DNA of 64,000 nucleotides from Smallanthus sonchifolius (lineage: Eukaryota; Streptophyta; Magnoliopsida; Asterales; Asteraceae): positions 44,589,880 through 44,653,879 of the forward strand of contig CM042042.1 of the NCBI GenBank assembly GCA_023525975.1. The letters run 5' to 3'. Positions 46,458 through 57,289 of the stretch are shown one piece after another. How positions within the stretch are numbered: position 1 is the stretch's first letter; each line of letters begins with the position of its first letter. The translations under genes were made by a program, and so were the position numbers. The notes beneath the pieces are model-generated. The model saw nothing but the letters and a program-made list of their open reading frames with translations, did no database searches and was not told where the DNA came from.

Positions 46458-48515
46458 TTATTCTTGTGCGTTGTCTTCGGAACTAGAGCTTCGTAGCCTT
46501 GCATCTTCGGCTAGTTCTTCATCGGTGACTGGTTCGGATATTCTAAGATCAACCTCGTTGTTGTGTATGATTTCTTCGGCTTGAATTTCGTCTTCGAGAG
46601 AAGTTTGGTCTTGTATCCTGTCCATCGCATCCACATGGTCCTTCAAGCAAATGCACATTTCCATCGCTAGGGGGTGAGTCTAGTCCTTCGTATCGATAAG
46701 ACCCTGCCACTAAAAGAAAACGCAGATTCCGAAGCTACCGTGGAAGCTTGGACGGTTAGTACATCACGGGCCATGGCGGAAAGAATCGGAAACGAAGCTT
46801 TGTTTTTTTTTCCACCAAGCCAAAATATCAAACTCCTCAAAAACGGTAGGAGGCATAAATGCTAAAAAGTTTGTGCCAATATACCTTCCGAGTTCGCTAC
46901 TCGGGGTGGTACCTCGAGCCTGTTTACTAAATTCATTTAACATTTCGTTATATAAATTCAAATTAACATCTCTCGAGCTACCACTTGATGATGTACCCAT
47001 TATATCATGTGGAGTCGGAGTTGTACCATATTTATGTAAATAAACATCAAATAAATCTTGTAAACGTTTGTTAAAATATGTTTTTGTGACTTGTGCAAAA
47101 TGAATGTCTTCACTATCCAAATTCAAAGCGTAAGTAATTCTATCAATCAAAGTTTCAACCCCGTAAATATTTATGGTAGAGTTTAACGCGGCAGCGCAAG
47201 TTATAACGGGAGGCATTTCTTTAAAATATTTCACTAATTTTTCTTTCATCGGTTCTATCATTTTTGTAAAAATATGGCTTTTATTTTCAAGTTCATATAA
47301 CTTGTTAGTTAATGGACTTGTGGGATAATAAACACCGGATAAAAAAGTGGTGGCGGTTTTGAAAACTTCAAGCAATTCGGTTACGTCTTTTAAAATGTCC
47401 CAACTCGTACACGGAAACTTTAGAGTTTTACGATGAGGTTTTGAGGCAAGCATTTCATGAAATAGTTCTAAAGTTTCTATTTGTCGTAAAGCTCTATAAA
47501 ACATAGTATAAGTCGAGTTCCATCTTGTCTCGACGTCCCAATTCGGACCTAAGCAAAGATTATTTGTTTCACGACAAAATCTAATATAATCATGGTATTT
47601 TTTTTTGTTACTAAAAATATCTTTAAGCATTAGTCGAAAACTATATGTTAAGTTTGAAACCTCTTCAATTGCAAGCCCGGCTTGCACCGCCAAGTTAATG
47701 ATGTGTGCGACACATCGACTATGGAAAAAAACGCCGTTGCAAACCGGTTTATATTTAATTTTTAGTTTTTGAACCGCATTTGTATTATTAGATGCATTAT
47801 CAAAAGACATTGAAAAAAGTTTATTTTGTAATTTAAATTCGGTTATAACACCATCTAATATATAAAATAAATTTTCGCCGGTGTGTGGATATTCAAACAA
47901 GTCAAACACGAGTGTACGCTTCATCATTTGCCACGTACTGGGATCAACCCAATGCGCGGTAACGCAAAGGTACGAATCGGGTATACCATGTGGAGCCGAC
48001 CAAACATCGGTGGTTAAGTTTACACCGGTTTCCAAATTTTCAAAACCCAAATATAATTCTTTTTTTGCTTTTTTCCACATTTTTATACAATCTCGTCTAA
48101 GGGTTGTGCGACTTACTTGATGATAACGTGGTTGGAGTGTCTCTTGAATCATCCTTGTCAAGCGCGGATTGTCAAAGTGGTTGAACGGCAATCCTTCTTG
48201 AATCACTAACCTCGCCATTCGATCTCGAACAATATTTGGATCAAAGTTCCAAATTCCTCCTTCGCTTGTCATCGAGGCTTGACCTTCACTTTGAATTCCC
48301 TTCAAGGACGGGCAAGATTTTTCCATATGCGTTTTCAAACTAGTGTTTGAATCTTTCCCCAAAAACGCACCACACATCTTGCACCGAGCACGTTCCTTCC
48401 CGTTTGACAACAAACATAGATCGTAATTGCACCAAATTGTCGGATTTCTCGTTGTTGCTCGAATTTCCACAACGGTAACTTCGTTTTAGGAACCACCAAC
48501 ACCAAAACTTGCCAT
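46458..48515 (-). pseudogene. hAT transposase, frameshifted
   Basis: The likely start ATG is at 48515 (MASFGVGGS), followed by an in-frame stop; the long open frame starts at 48470 and is 568 codons. It has an N-terminal BED-type zinc finger (CKMCGAFLGKDSNTSLKTHMEKSC), the catalytic-core region (LTTDVWSAPHG, FSMSFDNASNN, CVAHIINLAVQAGL) and the start of the C-terminal dimerisation domain (ELGRYIGTNF..FDILAWWKKK). A T9 run near 46800 then shifts the frame. The dimerisation domain continues in another frame (TVASESAFSFSGRVLS), and the tail MEMCICLKDHVDA..SSSEDNAQE to 46458 is again in a third. Catalyses cut-and-paste transposition when intact; two frameshifts and the early stop suggest it is dead. 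Confidence 0.88.
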
Positions 48516-48724
48516 GCTTTTTTTTTTAGAGTTTAGAGAGAGTTTAGAGAGCGTTTTTGAGCGGTTTTAGAGATTAGAGAGTGTAAAGAGAGGTGTGATC
48601 AACCCTAAACACTCCCCACTTATTTATAGTGTTTTAAGAGTGCAAATGGGGCAAAAAAAAAGGGCCAAAATCGACCCCAACGGCTATAAATCCATTCCCT
48701 AACGGCTGGTTTTTTGCCAGTGAA

Positions 48725-48916
48725 AAAACCGGTTCAAACCGGTTTAAAAACCGGTTTTCCAAACCGTTTCACACAAACCGGTCCCCAACCCGGTATACTC
48801 CTAAATGCTTCAAACCGGTTTTAACCCGACGGTTTTAGCCTAACCCGAACCGGTTTGCTCCAAACCAGTTTATCCCAAACCGGTTTGCCGGTTTGGACCG
48901 GGTAAAAAAACCGGTT
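48725..48916. repeat. Right subterminal AACCGGTT array of hAT
   Basis: About ten AACCGGTTT/AAACCGGTT motifs close to the right terminal repeat. It lies upstream of the transposase start and may therefore overlap its promoter. Confidence 0.88.
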
Positions 48917-48928
48917 TTTTTGTGCACC

Positions 48929-50574
48929 TCCCATAAAATAAATTTTATGGTGCATGGCATGCTATAGTATAAAAATATTTTATAGTAACATTTCAAGCCC
49001 ATGACTAGGGGCCCATAAAATAAATTATGACACGTACCATATTGTAATTTAAATTTAAACCGTCAAGTTAACTCTCACGCGTTACGACGTGTTTTTATAC
49101 GGCCATCTACATTACTCTGGTTTCTTTTTTAAATAAACTCTAATACGAATAATTTTATTTTTTTATTACACTTATTTTTTAAAGTTTTAATTGAAACTCT
49201 CGCGTCGTGATGGGAACTCCGCAACGATCCCAAATATCAAAGCGCATGTGCAAGAAACCTAAGGTATAAAATATCAAAACGCGTGCTCGAAAAACATAAC
49301 GCATCAAAAAGAAAAACATAAACTACACCAAACACCATACAGGCGTGTGTTTTCCCCCTGACCGTGAGACAAGTTGGTACAATTCGGGGTTTGTTTCAGT
49401 TCGGATTGAACAAGTAGGGTTTGACCGAGGTTTGAATTGATAAGGAAGAACCGACACGAGGATTGGTAAGAAGATCAAAGGTCCGTTCGAGTTTTTTCAA
49501 GAAGCCGCTACCCATGTTTTGGTAGCAAGTCAAAGATGAGCCTAAATTTTAAGGGAACGTGTAATGATCTAAGAAAGCTAGTGTTTGCTCAAGATTGCAG
49601 TCGAGTCAATGGTGGTGCGAGTTCTTATGACCAGAGGAAGAGTCGAGGACAAAGGACTAGTCTGGTGCAAGGTCGCAAGAATGTTCGAGCTAGGAAGGAG
49701 CCGAATAACACCGCTAGAAATCAAGAGGAGTTCCAAGAGAATCGAGGTAAAGAAGGCGTGTTTGAAGTTGAAGACTTCTTTATTTTGAGTCGGAAATTAG
49801 AGGGTGATTATTTGTAATTTCCGGTAATTAGGCCTAACACGAGTAGGTGGAAGGCCCGGACCTGATGGACCCATGAAATTCATTAAGTGTGTTAATGGGT
49901 TTAAAGGGTTGCAATTAGGGTTTAATTATATTTGATAATGTCTTGGTGACCAAATTATATTTATTAGATTTTAGCATTATAAATAAATGTTACCGGGTTA
50001 GAGTTTCATAATAAGAGTTAGAGAGCTATTGTAATAAGGTTTTTGAGTTATATTTCTGGTTATAATAAAATTCTTGAAGAGTTATTCAAATTATTGTTTG
50101 TGTCGATTGAGTTATAATCGATTCAATCTTTGGGAAGATGATACTTGAATACATGAGCTCGCTTGGTGATGATAATAATGCTATCGATTTAAAAACCTAC
50201 AAAACCCAGAAAAGGTAACAGAATCGATGATGATAGACTGATATTAAAAACCGAATCGTCGAGTCTCTTAGATCTTTTATTGGGAATTGTTGCAACTTGA
50301 AATATCGCTCGTCACCTCAGCCCTCAAAGTCCCATTCGGCCGCTCCCACTTCCCATTTCCAAGGTCTTGTAGTACATAAAAGTGTTTTGGGCTTAGGCCA
50401 GATACAAATAATAAATAAATATTTTCAATAAAACGGGGCCCTCATTTTTTGGGGCCTAAAGCCCTTGCTTCACCCTGTAAGTTTATTGGGTCGACTTTGC
50501 TTATTCAAACAAAGGACTTGTAACATAAGAGTATTCGTATGAGATTATTTATTTTTATCTTTTGGGGATATTCA
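48929..50574. other. Spacer with degenerate retroelement-like sequence
   Basis: No recognised gene. The open frame at 49536-49817 (93 codons, basic) ends in FFILSRKLEGDYL and could be the tail of a decayed retroelement protein; I cannot assign it. The stretch 49950-50130 (AGCATTATAAATAAATG, then a T-rich part ending in TTTGTGTCGATTG) looks like the TATA-to-3' part of an LTR, with weak support. Confidence 0.35.
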
Positions 50575-51125
50575 ATGGAGGTTGGCATCACTTTCGACCC
50601 GTTTTGGAGGTTTGGGTTTATGTTCGCCTGAGGATGTTTCTGCATATGCTTTTGTGGCCTCGAGGGCACAATCTTGGAGTTTGCAGGACCACATTCTTCG
50701 AGGTTGTGGAATTGATGGTTTTGACTCTAATTATGGGTGTGCGATAGATCGCTTGCACATGTCCTTTCCCGATTTCAATCTCAGAGGTTTCTCTAATAAG
50801 GACATCTCCCCCCCCCCAAAGCCCAACATGCTTTGGCGAGTGCCCTATTCAATAGAATCGTCCAGAGTTTGACAGTGAAGTTTGATTTATACCCTCGCCA
50901 AAAATCGGTGTTTGAATGTCTTCGGCGCTTCGAGCTCAAGATTTCCTAACAGTCATCCCCATTGAAGGACTGGGCCAACATATGTCGGTTGTGGAATACC
51001 GGACTAACCTAAAGTACTGAATAATGATCCCTCTGTTTCCGACTGATGAACCCTGCTCGATTTGCCGCAAGGTTTGTTTAGATTCTTATGGCGAGCATGT
51101 GGTCCATTGTTTAGTTTGTGAGCTA
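50575..51125 (+). pseudogene. Relic of a plant RT-related protein, C-terminal region
   Basis: Frame 50582-50872 reads FGGLGLCSPEDVSAYAFVAS, AQSWSLQDHILRGCGIDG and so on. Other frames continue with ASALFNRIVQSLTVKFDLYP and, near 51015-51110, EPCSICRKVCLDSYGEH plus VVHC, a Cys/His-rich motif. I recall this combination from the region after the RT domain in a repeated plant protein family annotated as reverse-transcriptase-related. At least two frameshifts and no start. Confidence 0.5.
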
Positions 51126-51975
51126 GTGTACTTGTAATATTCGTGATGAACAAAGTATGTAAAGAAGTAAAACGACACGAGTGTTTACAAGGAAAGCCCT
51201 TAATCCCTAAGGATTGCCGGCATAAAACCTCGGGAAGTGACCGAAAGTCACTTGCCTCCTAGTATTTTATAGAATAACAAAAATGATTACAAGTAAGAGC
51301 AATGAATGATCAAAATCTAGGTGTTACAGAGCCTATTTGAGAGTATTTGATAATGCTAAGTGTTAGTGTGTGTCTCCTATTCGATCAAGTTGCTGATTAT
51401 ATACATAAATCAACATAACTAACTATCCGAGAATCCCGGAATCGACCAAGTATTCTAATATGACCGTTGGAAGTCACTCCACACGTCTTCAACACGTTCT
51501 TCCTGACTTCTAGAGCGATTCTTCAGGGATTAACTTGACTTCGCACGTTTTACCTGCGTTTTAGTCAACATAGAAGAAAGATATAACGGTCATATATTAA
51601 GGATACCGAAACCTGTCAGGATACCGAAGTATGTTAAAGATCCAATATCTTTAGCTGTAAAATGACCCCTAAAAATTGTCCCCAAATTTTAACAGTTTTC
51701 AGCTTCATCGAAGTCTGTAAAATTTTAAAATTCAAATGGTAAATTGATGATAAGGTTTCGATAGGTCTCTTTCCGGTTCCAATACGAAATGACCGTTTCT
51801 CCGGCAGGACATAATCATAATCATTCACGCTTCTCTCACTTAGATCTTCTTAAAGCTAACAAGTAAAGCTTTTTTACTTCTATCTTCGCCTCTTTCTTTA
51901 CAAGTATTTGCATAATTCTGAATTATCCGACTCTTTATAGAAATCCCGAAGTGTGATTCCCAATCAGCTTTGTCT
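51126..51975. other. Spacer
   Basis: Nothing recognisable. A minus-strand open frame at 51634-51828 has no family features. Confidence 0.4.
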
Positions 51976-52326
51976 GGTAAGAAAAAAGAAAGTTTTATCT
52001 ATATGTTAGTTAAATGTATATTTATGAGTCTAACCCATTATCTTGTAGCAGGCGCTCGTAGGTCAAGCTCTCGATTTTCCCTCGAAAACATCGATAACAC
52101 GGTATCTGAAAGCACAACCATAAAAAAGGAAAAGACTAAGCCTGCTACCAAAGCTCCCAAACCTGGTGCTCCTACTCTATGCCCCAAGATCACCGTTGGC
52201 AAAAATAGAAAGCTCTGTGATGCTGCCGGTGTAGCTATCTACGAAGGCCTGGACTATGTTGATGCCTATAAGAAGCTTCATGTCATCAGTTATCTGATAA
52301 CATACTTTCAGTATCCTCGATTCTGA
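51976..52326 (+). other. Candidate intron plus exon, unrecognised
   Basis: GTAAGAAAAAAG (donor-like) at 51976 and TTATCTTGTAG (acceptor-like, ending 52050) bracket a 75-base AT-rich stretch. The frame after it reads a basic, low-complexity segment (KKEKTKPATKAPKPGAPTLC) and then KNRKLCDAAGVAIYEGLDYV, with a stop at 52324. There is no ATG in the frame upstream. It may be an exon of a decayed gene; no family recognised. Confidence 0.22.
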
Positions 52327-52406
52327 ACTTTTTCTGCTTTGAAGATCCCATTTTGGGATAGACAATTTCAACTCTTAAATGTTGGTCCATGATTCGGGTG
52401 GATGGG

Positions 52407-54189
52407 TGATGCGTGTAAACTACATATATATTTTTATAAGTATTCTTCACACAATTTGAGTTTTAAAATGTGTTTTCACCAAATACTAATCACACACACA
52501 CCGGGAGTGTACCCGTCGGATAGCAATATAGTAAAGGTAAGAACAGGATATCAATCCGTGGACACGGTGGAATGTGATAATAAACCGGAACTAAGATTCA
52601 ATCAAGTAAGGGTAAAAGATGTTTTGAAGAGTTTGTTTTAATTAACTAGCATGCAAATATATAAACTAAACTAAGAACACAAGTCAAACAATCAAGGAGA
52701 AAATATCACTTCGGTGTCGAATCCATCTAGAATACATTCAATACATTCGTAGAAACATGGCAAATACACGAAACATAAATTGACTAAATTCTCGTCAAAG
52801 ATATCAAATCAAATGACCATTCGAAAAGCTAGCATGAATTACACAAACCAACCACCTAAAGTCATACAATGAAGCTCACGTGTTTAATAATCATGTCAAT
52901 GTTTATAAAGATTGAACTAGCTTCCGATTAAGGTACACTAATCCAACAACTAGTTGGAAAGATAATATGAACAACACACTACCCACCTCAAGTTGATTTA
53001 ATTAGACAACAATATGCATTTCTTCAACATACAATGTTCATATAAAGGTTATATAAATTAGGAGGATGTGTCAACAATTCCTAGATAAACATAATACTAA
53101 ATATGACACATCATAACAAACACCTTGTCTTTCCAAACATAAGCATAAGGTTACACATACAAATATAATGATTCATAAACAAAACTTCATTCACCATTCC
53201 TAGTCAAATGCCATAAACTAGTATAAATACATACACCAATCTATGAATATAAGCATAAACCACAAGTTTTCCAACATAATATGGCATACACAAATACAAG
53301 TCTTGTAAACAACTCAAAATACTTGAATACATAATTTCATCAAAGAATAATCATACGGTTGTCATAACATTAACACAATAATTGCCAATAATCCATGAAT
53401 GCTGTCAAATGTATCTAAACTTCATCTAAACCAAAGTGAACAAGAGTTTTAGCTCATCATGAGCACCAAAATTACAAATAAGCAGGGAAAAATAGTGAGA
53501 AACATGATATGAAAACAAGAATCAAACCACTCCTCCAAGCCTAGATGTTGTTGTTGATGTATCGTGATCCTCTTGATGTTGTATCCTCTCCAAGAAGCTT
53601 GAAATATGGCTGGAACAAAGAAGATACGAGCCGGAACAGTGGGCTTTTCTCCCTAGTTGTTGAATATCTGAATGAGAGTTTAAGTTCTGTTTAAATAGAA
53701 AAGGGGAAGCACGACCGTGCCAGGAGAGAGGGCACGACCGTGCCTGGTACAAAGGCGCGGTCGTGTCTAGGTCTTGACACGACCGTGTGACAGAGGTTTG
53801 ACCGATCCGGAGCTTCCATTGGGTACCACTGATCGAGGACGTACGGCTGTTCAGACTCACGAGGTGACACGCGACCGTGGGGGGCCAAGGCACGGTTGTG
53901 CCTTGGATTTTGGCTTGGCGCGGTCGTGCAAGATGTGGGCGCGACCGTGCCTAGGCTTTGCAAGCTTGGCACGACCGTGCCAAATAGGGGCACGACCGTG
54001 CCTCCATCACAGAAACCCTAAAACTTCACATTTTTATCATGGAATCTTCTTATTTGTTCACCAAGCTTCACAAAACCTACAAAACAGGAAATGAAGCAAA
54101 TAAGTGTCTAAACGTTGAATATAACCAAGAATTGATCGTTAAATGAGAGAAGTTTTGTGCCAAAAAGATGTGTAAATACTAACACATCA
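52407..54189 (-). mobile_element. Athila/Tat-like Gypsy solo LTR
   Basis: TGATGCGTG...AACACATCA, 1,783 bp, flanked by a perfect ATGGG duplication (52402-52406 and 54190-54194). No interior, so a solo LTR. Sense is taken as minus because the palindrome array (53706-54003) then lies upstream of TATTTAA (53691-53697). ORFs at 53522-54094 run through the array and are not genes. Confidence 0.88.
53706..54003 (-). repeat. CACGACCGTGC palindrome array
   Basis: About ten GGCACGACCGTGCC-type palindromes, full or partial, for example 53709-53720 and 53731-53744. The core is the same as in the first element's right LTR and close to the CACGACCGCGCC form in the Athila element to the right. Confidence 0.88.
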
Positions 54190-54194
54190 ATGGG

Positions 54195-54779
54195 CCAGCT
54201 TTTAGATGAAGCCTGAATCACTAATTTTCCTGCACTCTCAATATTAGTAAATAACTTAATACTATGTGCCATGATTGTTATGTGTTTGATATGTTTTTGA
54301 CATATTTTTAGAAAATAAGGATCCTTAGGTAATTAAGCCTTAGGATACATGGAAAAATAGATTTAGGTATCTTTTTGGGATACCGGATCCTTTATGAACA
54401 TATGTAAATAATATCTTAGGTTTAAACTTCGGTTTAAGAAAACATACCTTGTTTCTGATAAATAGTTTGAAAAAATATTAGTACAAACATACCATAACTT
54501 AGTCATCAAATATTTCGAGTCTACCCAAAATTGAAAAATGAATAAGCAATTTTAAATAAATACCTTCATCAAGAATCAGGCTGGGTAGATATACATACCA
54601 GATAACGATATGGAGTCCAAACAGAGTCAAAGTATGATAACTTTTAGTTGTCCCCTGTGTATAACAACTTCTAATATGAAAAATAAACTAACTAATACTT
54701 TCATATAGATACGAGCTAACAACCGAATTCTTTCCATCTTTGCTCACAAAATTGCTCTAATCGGCTATAATTCACCTGA
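54195..54779. other. Spacer
   Basis: No ORF or terminal repeat recognised. The 3' LTR expected for the Athila element to the right is not found here. Confidence 0.4.
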
Positions 54780-55657
54780 TTTTTGTGAATTTTTTATTTT
54801 TTATTTTTTTTTATTTTTTTATTTTTTATTTTTTTTTAAGGAAACTAAGTCAATATGCATCTTTCCTTAGCTAAAAACTTCTCAAGAATTTGAAGATTAC
54901 AAAAAAATAAAAGCTATAAAATTAACATTAGCCGACCGGATTTCCGACACTTTCGAAAAATAAAATAAATGAAAAGGCTAATGAAGGTTTGAATGTGGTG
55001 TAATGTGGGTAATAAAAGAAAACGACAGGATAGGCTCAACGTGGCTAACTAGTGGATGTGTTCGGGTGAGGGAAAATAAAAATAAAAGGCTCACAAAGGA
55101 GGGTTTATCCTAATGCCTCAATCATTTTTATGCAATATTTATGTTCATGATTTCGAAATGTATACTAAAAGCAAGTTCTAATAAGCATGAAACATCCGGC
55201 ACACTCAAATCCGCAAAAACGAGAGCAAACAATGTCTAAAGCTATCAAGGCTCAAAAATAAACTAACGGAAACGGAAAGGAATGGGTGTAAGCAAAAGGT
55301 TACATGCAATTCATTCGTTTAGCCCACTAAAACTCATGGTTATCACAAAAAATGGTTTTGACTCGATGGAATTTCTATCTCAATTGCTTTCGAAAAATCA
55401 AACCTCTATTATTTACTAAAAATTGTGAATGCTAAACGGTTAACTTTTATTATATTTTTGTGTTTTTTTTAATTTTATAAAATTAATTTAGTGCCAATAA
55501 AAATTATGAAGGAAGAGTTTGCAAAAATGAAGTGATAAAATGCTCAAAAGGACAAACGTCGCATGAATAAATTCCCACCCTACACTTAGAATCGTACATT
55601 GCCCTCAATGTACAACAAAAATAATGTAAAGCGAAGAATAAACACCCAACCCCACAC
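54780..55657 (-). other. 3' region of Athila element with two purine-tract modules
   Basis: An A/T-homopolymer stretch (54786-54837) is followed by sequence alignable in patches to 22440-22640 (CCTAATGCCT..ATCATTTTT). At 55575-55610 and 55650-55690 the minus strand has TACATTGAGGGCAATGTA-type hairpins followed by CTAAGTGTGGGG or CTAAGTGTAGGG, i.e. two polypurine-like modules about 75 bases apart. Confidence 0.6.
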
Positions 55658-57289
55658 TTAGAAACATACATTGCCCTCAATGTATACAAAAACATGCAAA
55701 GCAAAATGGAATGCAATGAAGCGTGAAGGGAGAACTAAAACTTCCCTCATGACGATCATGGCACAAGCAAAAAGCCTACCCACAAAAATGACGTTCCACA
55801 TAGTTCCACAATTCCAAGATCTAATCAAGACTAACAACATCAACCACAGATCAGTAACATCAAGCCAAAATATAAATAGAAAGACAAATATATATACAGT
55901 ACATGGAAACAAAAGTACAACAAAAGAACAACATAAACGTCGAAGCGCGATACAAGAGATTGTACAACAAACAACAAAGTACAACTCACAAAAATGATAC
56001 CAAAAGGCAATGGGAGGTACTACTCCTACTGTATACCCTCGAGGTCGATGTCGGCGGCCCCTGCTGGTGGTGATGGTGGTGGTGACTGATGATGCGGTGG
56101 ATATGGTGGTGGCTGATGCTGCGGTGATGGTGGTGGCTGAATGCATAAAGAATGGGAGGGGAACCACGTATGGTGCCCCGCCAGCAGCAGCAGCGGCGCA
56201 CTGGACCTCATACTGCCAGGTCCAGTAACGCAGGAACAGGTCCTGTGGAATAACAACCGCAGGCGGTGGTGGCGGCGGAGGCGGCTGGTCGGGCTCATGA
56301 TGCCCGTGCCCCTGCTCCTGCTCCTGCTGAGCGGCGTGTGCCTGATGGGCGGCGGCGACGGCCTCGGCCTCGGCCTGTACAAGATCTGGATCCGGACCCG
56401 GACGGTCTGGATCCCACGTCCGTCCCCATCTATATACCAATCTAATCCCTCCTGCGCCACGACGAGCGACGTTCATGTTTCTCAGTGTCTGCACAGTCAT
56501 CACGACGGTCTCTGCCACAGGGGTCAGGTCCCCTATCAAGTCGTCGGTCAGCAGCTGAAAATGCCTCGCCAGCTTGGTCACGAAGTGACTTCCACAAATG
56601 GCGCTGGTAACATCGCGCCAGGAGCTGTTCACCAAGTACCCCGCGATGGAATGCGCAAGATTGCAGGTGCGCGGGCGTACAAGGAAAAATAGGTAAAACA
56701 GCTCCCTAAGGTTCACTAATGTCTCCCCCTGACCTCTCCCAGAAATAGAATAAACAATGCAACGATGAAGAACACGGTGCAAGGAATCCCGAAGGCTCGA
56801 AGCCTTGGTCAAACTCGGATCATACATCCCGAATCCAAACTCATGCCAGAACTGGTCCTTGTCCTCCTCTGTCGGGAACTCGGTGATACCATCGGTGAAT
56901 ATCTCAGTCTGAAGCTCCTGCCTCGTATAGAGGCCCAATAATATCCCGAACCTGGCAACTGATATCACTCGCCACTCCCCTCCTAGCCTAAACCTAATCG
57001 TCTCGGGCTGTTCTAGGTCCGCGCAAGGATAATCGAACTCATAAGTGGAGAAAAACTCCATCACAAGCTCGACATACTGAATCGCGTGAAGTCTAAACAA
57101 GCGGCGCCAAGTGGCGGTGACGAGATCGTTCCACCGGTCCCGCTGACCAATGGCGTCTATAGCGGCCGGCTCTAAACGACGAGCGGCTAAAATCCGGCCT
57201 CTGCGTGGCCACAAAACATCCAGACGAGCCTCGTACTCATGCTCGTTTAAGTCAAACTCGAGGTACGGGTGGTCCCTGTTGCCTGCCAC
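55658..57289 (-). CDS. Extra (post-pol) ORF of Athila element, ATHILA ORF-1-like
   Basis: An uninterrupted frame of about 543 codons. The N-terminal half resembles the ATHILA ORF-1 family as I remember it: VELVMEFFSTYEFDYPCADL, ETIRFRLGGEWRVISVARFG, LLGLYTRQELQTE. A later region holds Gln/Glu/His- and poly-Pro-rich linkers (about residues 310-350). The C-terminal ~120 residues are strongly hydrophobic (about residues 425-490, with CSFVVLLFPCTVYIFVFLFI), like a membrane segment of an env-like protein, though T-rich untranslated sequence could mimic this. There is no ATG near the 5' end; the first codons are GTGGCAGGC directly after a splice-acceptor-like GTGCAG (57295-57290). Role unknown. Confidence 0.72.
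   Translation of the reverse strand: MAGNRDHPYLEFDLNEHEYEARLDVLWPRRGRILAARRLEPAAIDAIGQRDRWNDLVTATWRRLFRLHAIQYVELVMEFFSTYEFDYPCADLEQPETIRFRLGGEWRVISVARFGILLGLYTRQELQTEIFTDGITEFPTEEDKDQFWHEFGFGMYDPSLTKASSLRDSLHRVLHRCIVYSISGRGQGETLVNLRELFYLFFLVRPRTCNLAHSIAGYLVNSSWRDVTSAICGSHFVTKLARHFQLLTDDLIGDLTPVAETVVMTVQTLRNMNVARRGAGGIRLVYRWGRTWDPDRPGPDPDLVQAEAEAVAAAHQAHAAQQEQEQGHGHHEPDQPPPPPPPPAVVIPQDLFLRYWTWQYEVQCAAAAAGGAPYVVPLPFFMHSATTITAASATTISTASSVTTTITTSRGRRHRPRGYTVGVVPPIAFWYHFCELYFVVCCTISCIALRRLCCSFVVLLFPCTVYIFVFLFIFWLDVTDLWLMLLVLIRSWNCGTMWNVIFVGRLFACAMIVMREVLVLPSRFIAFHFALHVFVYIEGNVCF

Larger units (their letters stand above)
46101..48928 (-). mobile_element. hAT DNA transposon
   Basis: Terminal inverted repeats GGTGCACAAA at 46101-46110 and TTTGTGCACC at 48919-48928. 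Dense subterminal AACCGGTT palindromes lie at both ends (about 46117-46275 and 48725-48916), the usual arrangement of transposase-binding sites in hAT elements. The interior carries a hAT transposase on the minus strand. No clear 8-bp target duplication was found, so the exact ends are uncertain by a few bases. Confidence 0.85.

Noticed and set aside
49536..49817. 93-codon basic ORF as a host gene
   Set aside because: No domain, no codon or splice evidence; it lies beside LTR-like sequence.
53522..54094. Overlapping ORFs rich in Arg, Pro and Cys
   Set aside because: Caused by the CACGACCGTGC array in the solo LTR.
56010..56692. Plus-strand ORFs of 72 and 183 codons
   Set aside because: Shadows of the low-complexity part of the Athila extra ORF on the other strand.
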